A stretch of DNA of 51,178 nucleotides. Source: Bacteroidota bacterium. GTDB lineage: Bacteria; Bacteroidota; Bacteroidia; Cytophagales; Cyclobacteriaceae. A program made the translations under genes and the position numbers. Shown one piece after another: positions 49,859-51,178 of the stretch. The notes beneath the pieces are model-generated. The model did no database searches. It saw nothing but the letters and a program-made list of their open reading frames with translations, and was not told the DNA's origin. Location: the NCBI GenBank assembly GCA_022567155.1, contig JADFHN010000023.1, positions 1 to 51,178 of the forward strand, given 5' to 3'. Positions within the stretch are counted from its first letter, which is position 1; each line of letters begins with the position of its first letter.

Positions 49859-51178
49859 TTACCTCAATTTCCTGTCCCGGCTAAACACCAGATTTTTATT
49901 ATCATCGATCACACGGGCATAAAAGGCATAACCACCGAAATTATTTTCAATTTTCAAAAGCAGTTTGTTCCAGCCTTTCTTCAGATTCAGTGGTATTTCT
50001 TCGTCATCAGGGGCGGCAATCCTGACTTCCAGAAACCGGTACAGTTGCTCATCGTTCAGAAATACTTTTGAGCCGTCGTCACTGCTGAATAGCAAGGGCA
50101 CAGTTTGCTCTTCCGGTGAATAGATATAGGTAAGGGCATAACATACTACAAACTCATGCGGATCGTACATGCGCCACAAACCCATGCCATACCCCCCTTC
50201 ACGTCCATCTACTTTTTGCCATTTTATCTGCTGATTATCAGCGCCTGTATAGGACCTGTCGAGCTTAATTTCGTATTCGGGGGCATAAATGGAGTCAAGG
50301 CCCAACCGGACATAATCAGATTCCCTCGGATTTGGAAAAGGGCCGATCATGTACCATTCCGGTATATAATTCCTGTCAGGTATCAGTACAAATGCATCCA
50401 GGCCGATATCGTATCCGGTGGAATGACTATTTTTTCCGGTAACCTTTATCTGAAGTTCAATATCATCTTCATCCACAGCTATATCTGTGATCCGGAATGC
50501 CTCTGCAGGCATCACAGATTCGTTATATCCGTCAAAAATGGCCTTTCTGATTCCATTTGAATAAATCTCATACTTTCCATACTCCGGCCCTTTGGTGCCA
50601 TACACATCAATATGGTAATTCGATTCTCTCAGGTCTGAAAGCGTGAGTGTAAATTCACTTCCCTCGTTTCCTTCCATTTTCAACTGAGCCAGTCCTGACC
50701 AATCCGGGCCAAAATCGCTCATATCTTCCACCCGGTGTTTCCCGCTAACAACGGCATCTTCTGCTTCCCGTGCCCCATCCGGTACCGGACGCCGGAGGGG
50801 AATACGGAGACTGGGCTTCAGTATCGTATTCCAGGCTTTGTGTGGCTCCGTCTGATACCAGAATGCCGTAGATGTAAAATCAATAACCTGTTCATTGGCA
50901 TGCCCGTGTTCGTAGGTGACTTTTATTGATTTTTGAAAGGGGATCGCGTCAGGAATATGATGCCGGTAAGCGGCTATCCTGCCGGTGGCGTCATCTTTCA
51001 GGATCAGTCCGTGAAAATCAGCGCTGAATTCCCCGTTTTTAAAATACCAGCCGCTGGTAAAATAATCTTCCATTCCGGTACCGTAAACGGAAGGCTCGCT
51101 CTCCCCGTCCACATAGATCATTTCATCCCCTTCGAGGTAAAACAAGCTGCCACTATACGGCTGGCCATTAAAATTCAA
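49859..51178 (-). CDS. GH172-family (DUF2961) glycoside hydrolase, C-terminal part
   Basis: Incomplete at the window end: the 5' part is missing, leaving 439 codons. The segment SLFYLEGDEMIYVDGESEP followed by YGTGMEDYFTSGWYF contains the DUF2961 core motifs with conserved acidic residues, GH172 enzymes being fructo- or arabinofuranosidases. Later parts include a beta-sandwich (SEFTLTLSDLRESNYHIDVY, NKLLLKIENNFGGYAFYARV) like appended sugar-binding modules. The true start is outside. It is the last gene of the window and lies opposite the GH/sulfatase group at the other end, suggesting glycan-degrading capacity. The substrate is unknown. Confidence 0.88.
   Translation of the reverse strand: MNFNGQPYSGSLFYLEGDEMIYVDGESEPSVYGTGMEDYFTSGWYFKNGEFSADFHGLILKDDATGRIAAYRHHIPDAIPFQKSIKVTYEHGHANEQVIDFTSTAFWYQTEPHKAWNTILKPSLRIPLRRPVPDGAREAEDAVVSGKHRVEDMSDFGPDWSGLAQLKMEGNEGSEFTLTLSDLRESNYHIDVYGTKGPEYGKYEIYSNGIRKAIFDGYNESVMPAEAFRITDIAVDEDDIELQIKVTGKNSHSTGYDIGLDAFVLIPDRNYIPEWYMIGPFPNPRESDYVRLGLDSIYAPEYEIKLDRSYTGADNQQIKWQKVDGREGGYGMGLWRMYDPHEFVVCYALTYIYSPEEQTVPLLFSSDDGSKVFLNDEQLYRFLEVRIAAPDDEEIPLNLKKGWNKLLLKIENNFGGYAFYARVIDDNKNLVFSRDRKLR

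Overview
The window reads as chromosomal DNA of a member of the Bacteroidota, probably a free-living Cytophagia- or Marinilabiliales-like lineage. The evidence is: a PorE-like type IX secretion (T9SS) component, a T9SS type A sorting-domain protein, CarboxypepD_reg-type proteins, a WG-repeat protein, a zinc-free (type B) ribosomal protein L31, a Bacteroidota-type Tgt and PurF-like protein, very few Shine-Dalgarno sequences, and several promoters of the form TTTG-N19/21-TAnnTTTG. There are no rRNA genes, CRISPR arrays, transposases or phage modules. One tRNA gene is present.

Layout. 1-7 kb is a catabolic block: a Gfo/Idh/MocA oxidoreductase, a sugar-phosphate isomerase-like TIM barrel and an aldo/keto reductase, the latter two with Tat signals and the first with a Tat motif just upstream of its only ATG. 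Then come a membrane protein coupled to a phosphoribosyltransferase, and a lipoprotein sulfatase. 7-15 kb holds housekeeping genes (PurF-like, murI, macro domain, fabI, ispE) plus the PorE-like protein. 15-21 kb contains a minus-strand tgt-lptG-EamA operon and a plus-strand GT2-sigma factor-rsmG run. 21-23.5 kb is a coupled surface pair: a sorting-domain protein and a repeat protein ending in a C1q/TNF-like fold. 23.6-31.3 kb has dnaE, trxA, a DUF3592 protein and an arsR-HAD-pruA operon.

32-36 kb is the accessory part. A tRNA-Pro with the unusual anticodon AGG has its 3' end duplicated 164 bp downstream. That copy runs into a 95-bp tandem repeat (three full copies and part of a fourth). Beyond it, 66-bp direct repeats flank a gene that fuses an erythromycin-esterase-like domain to a CarboxypepD_reg domain. 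This looks like a tRNA-associated insertion site, but no recombinase is visible.

36-51 kb carries a WG-repeat protein, a secreted metallophosphoesterase, a sodium:neurotransmitter-type symporter, an operon of a cyclophilin and an RmlD-like reductase, holB with a GlmU-like protein, rpmE2, the serine pathway operon serC-serA, and the 3' part of a GH172 (DUF2961) gene cut by the window end.

The least explained signals are: (1) an 86-codon, eight-cysteine open frame that continues in frame beyond the TAG stop of the symporter and has no start codon near its beginning; (2) the tRNA-Pro(AGG) locus with its duplicated end, tandem repeat and flanked cargo gene; (3) two tiny ORFs with perfect Shine-Dalgarno sequences in a genome that hardly uses them; and (4) dispersed hairpin repeats, two of which show paired base changes in their stems.
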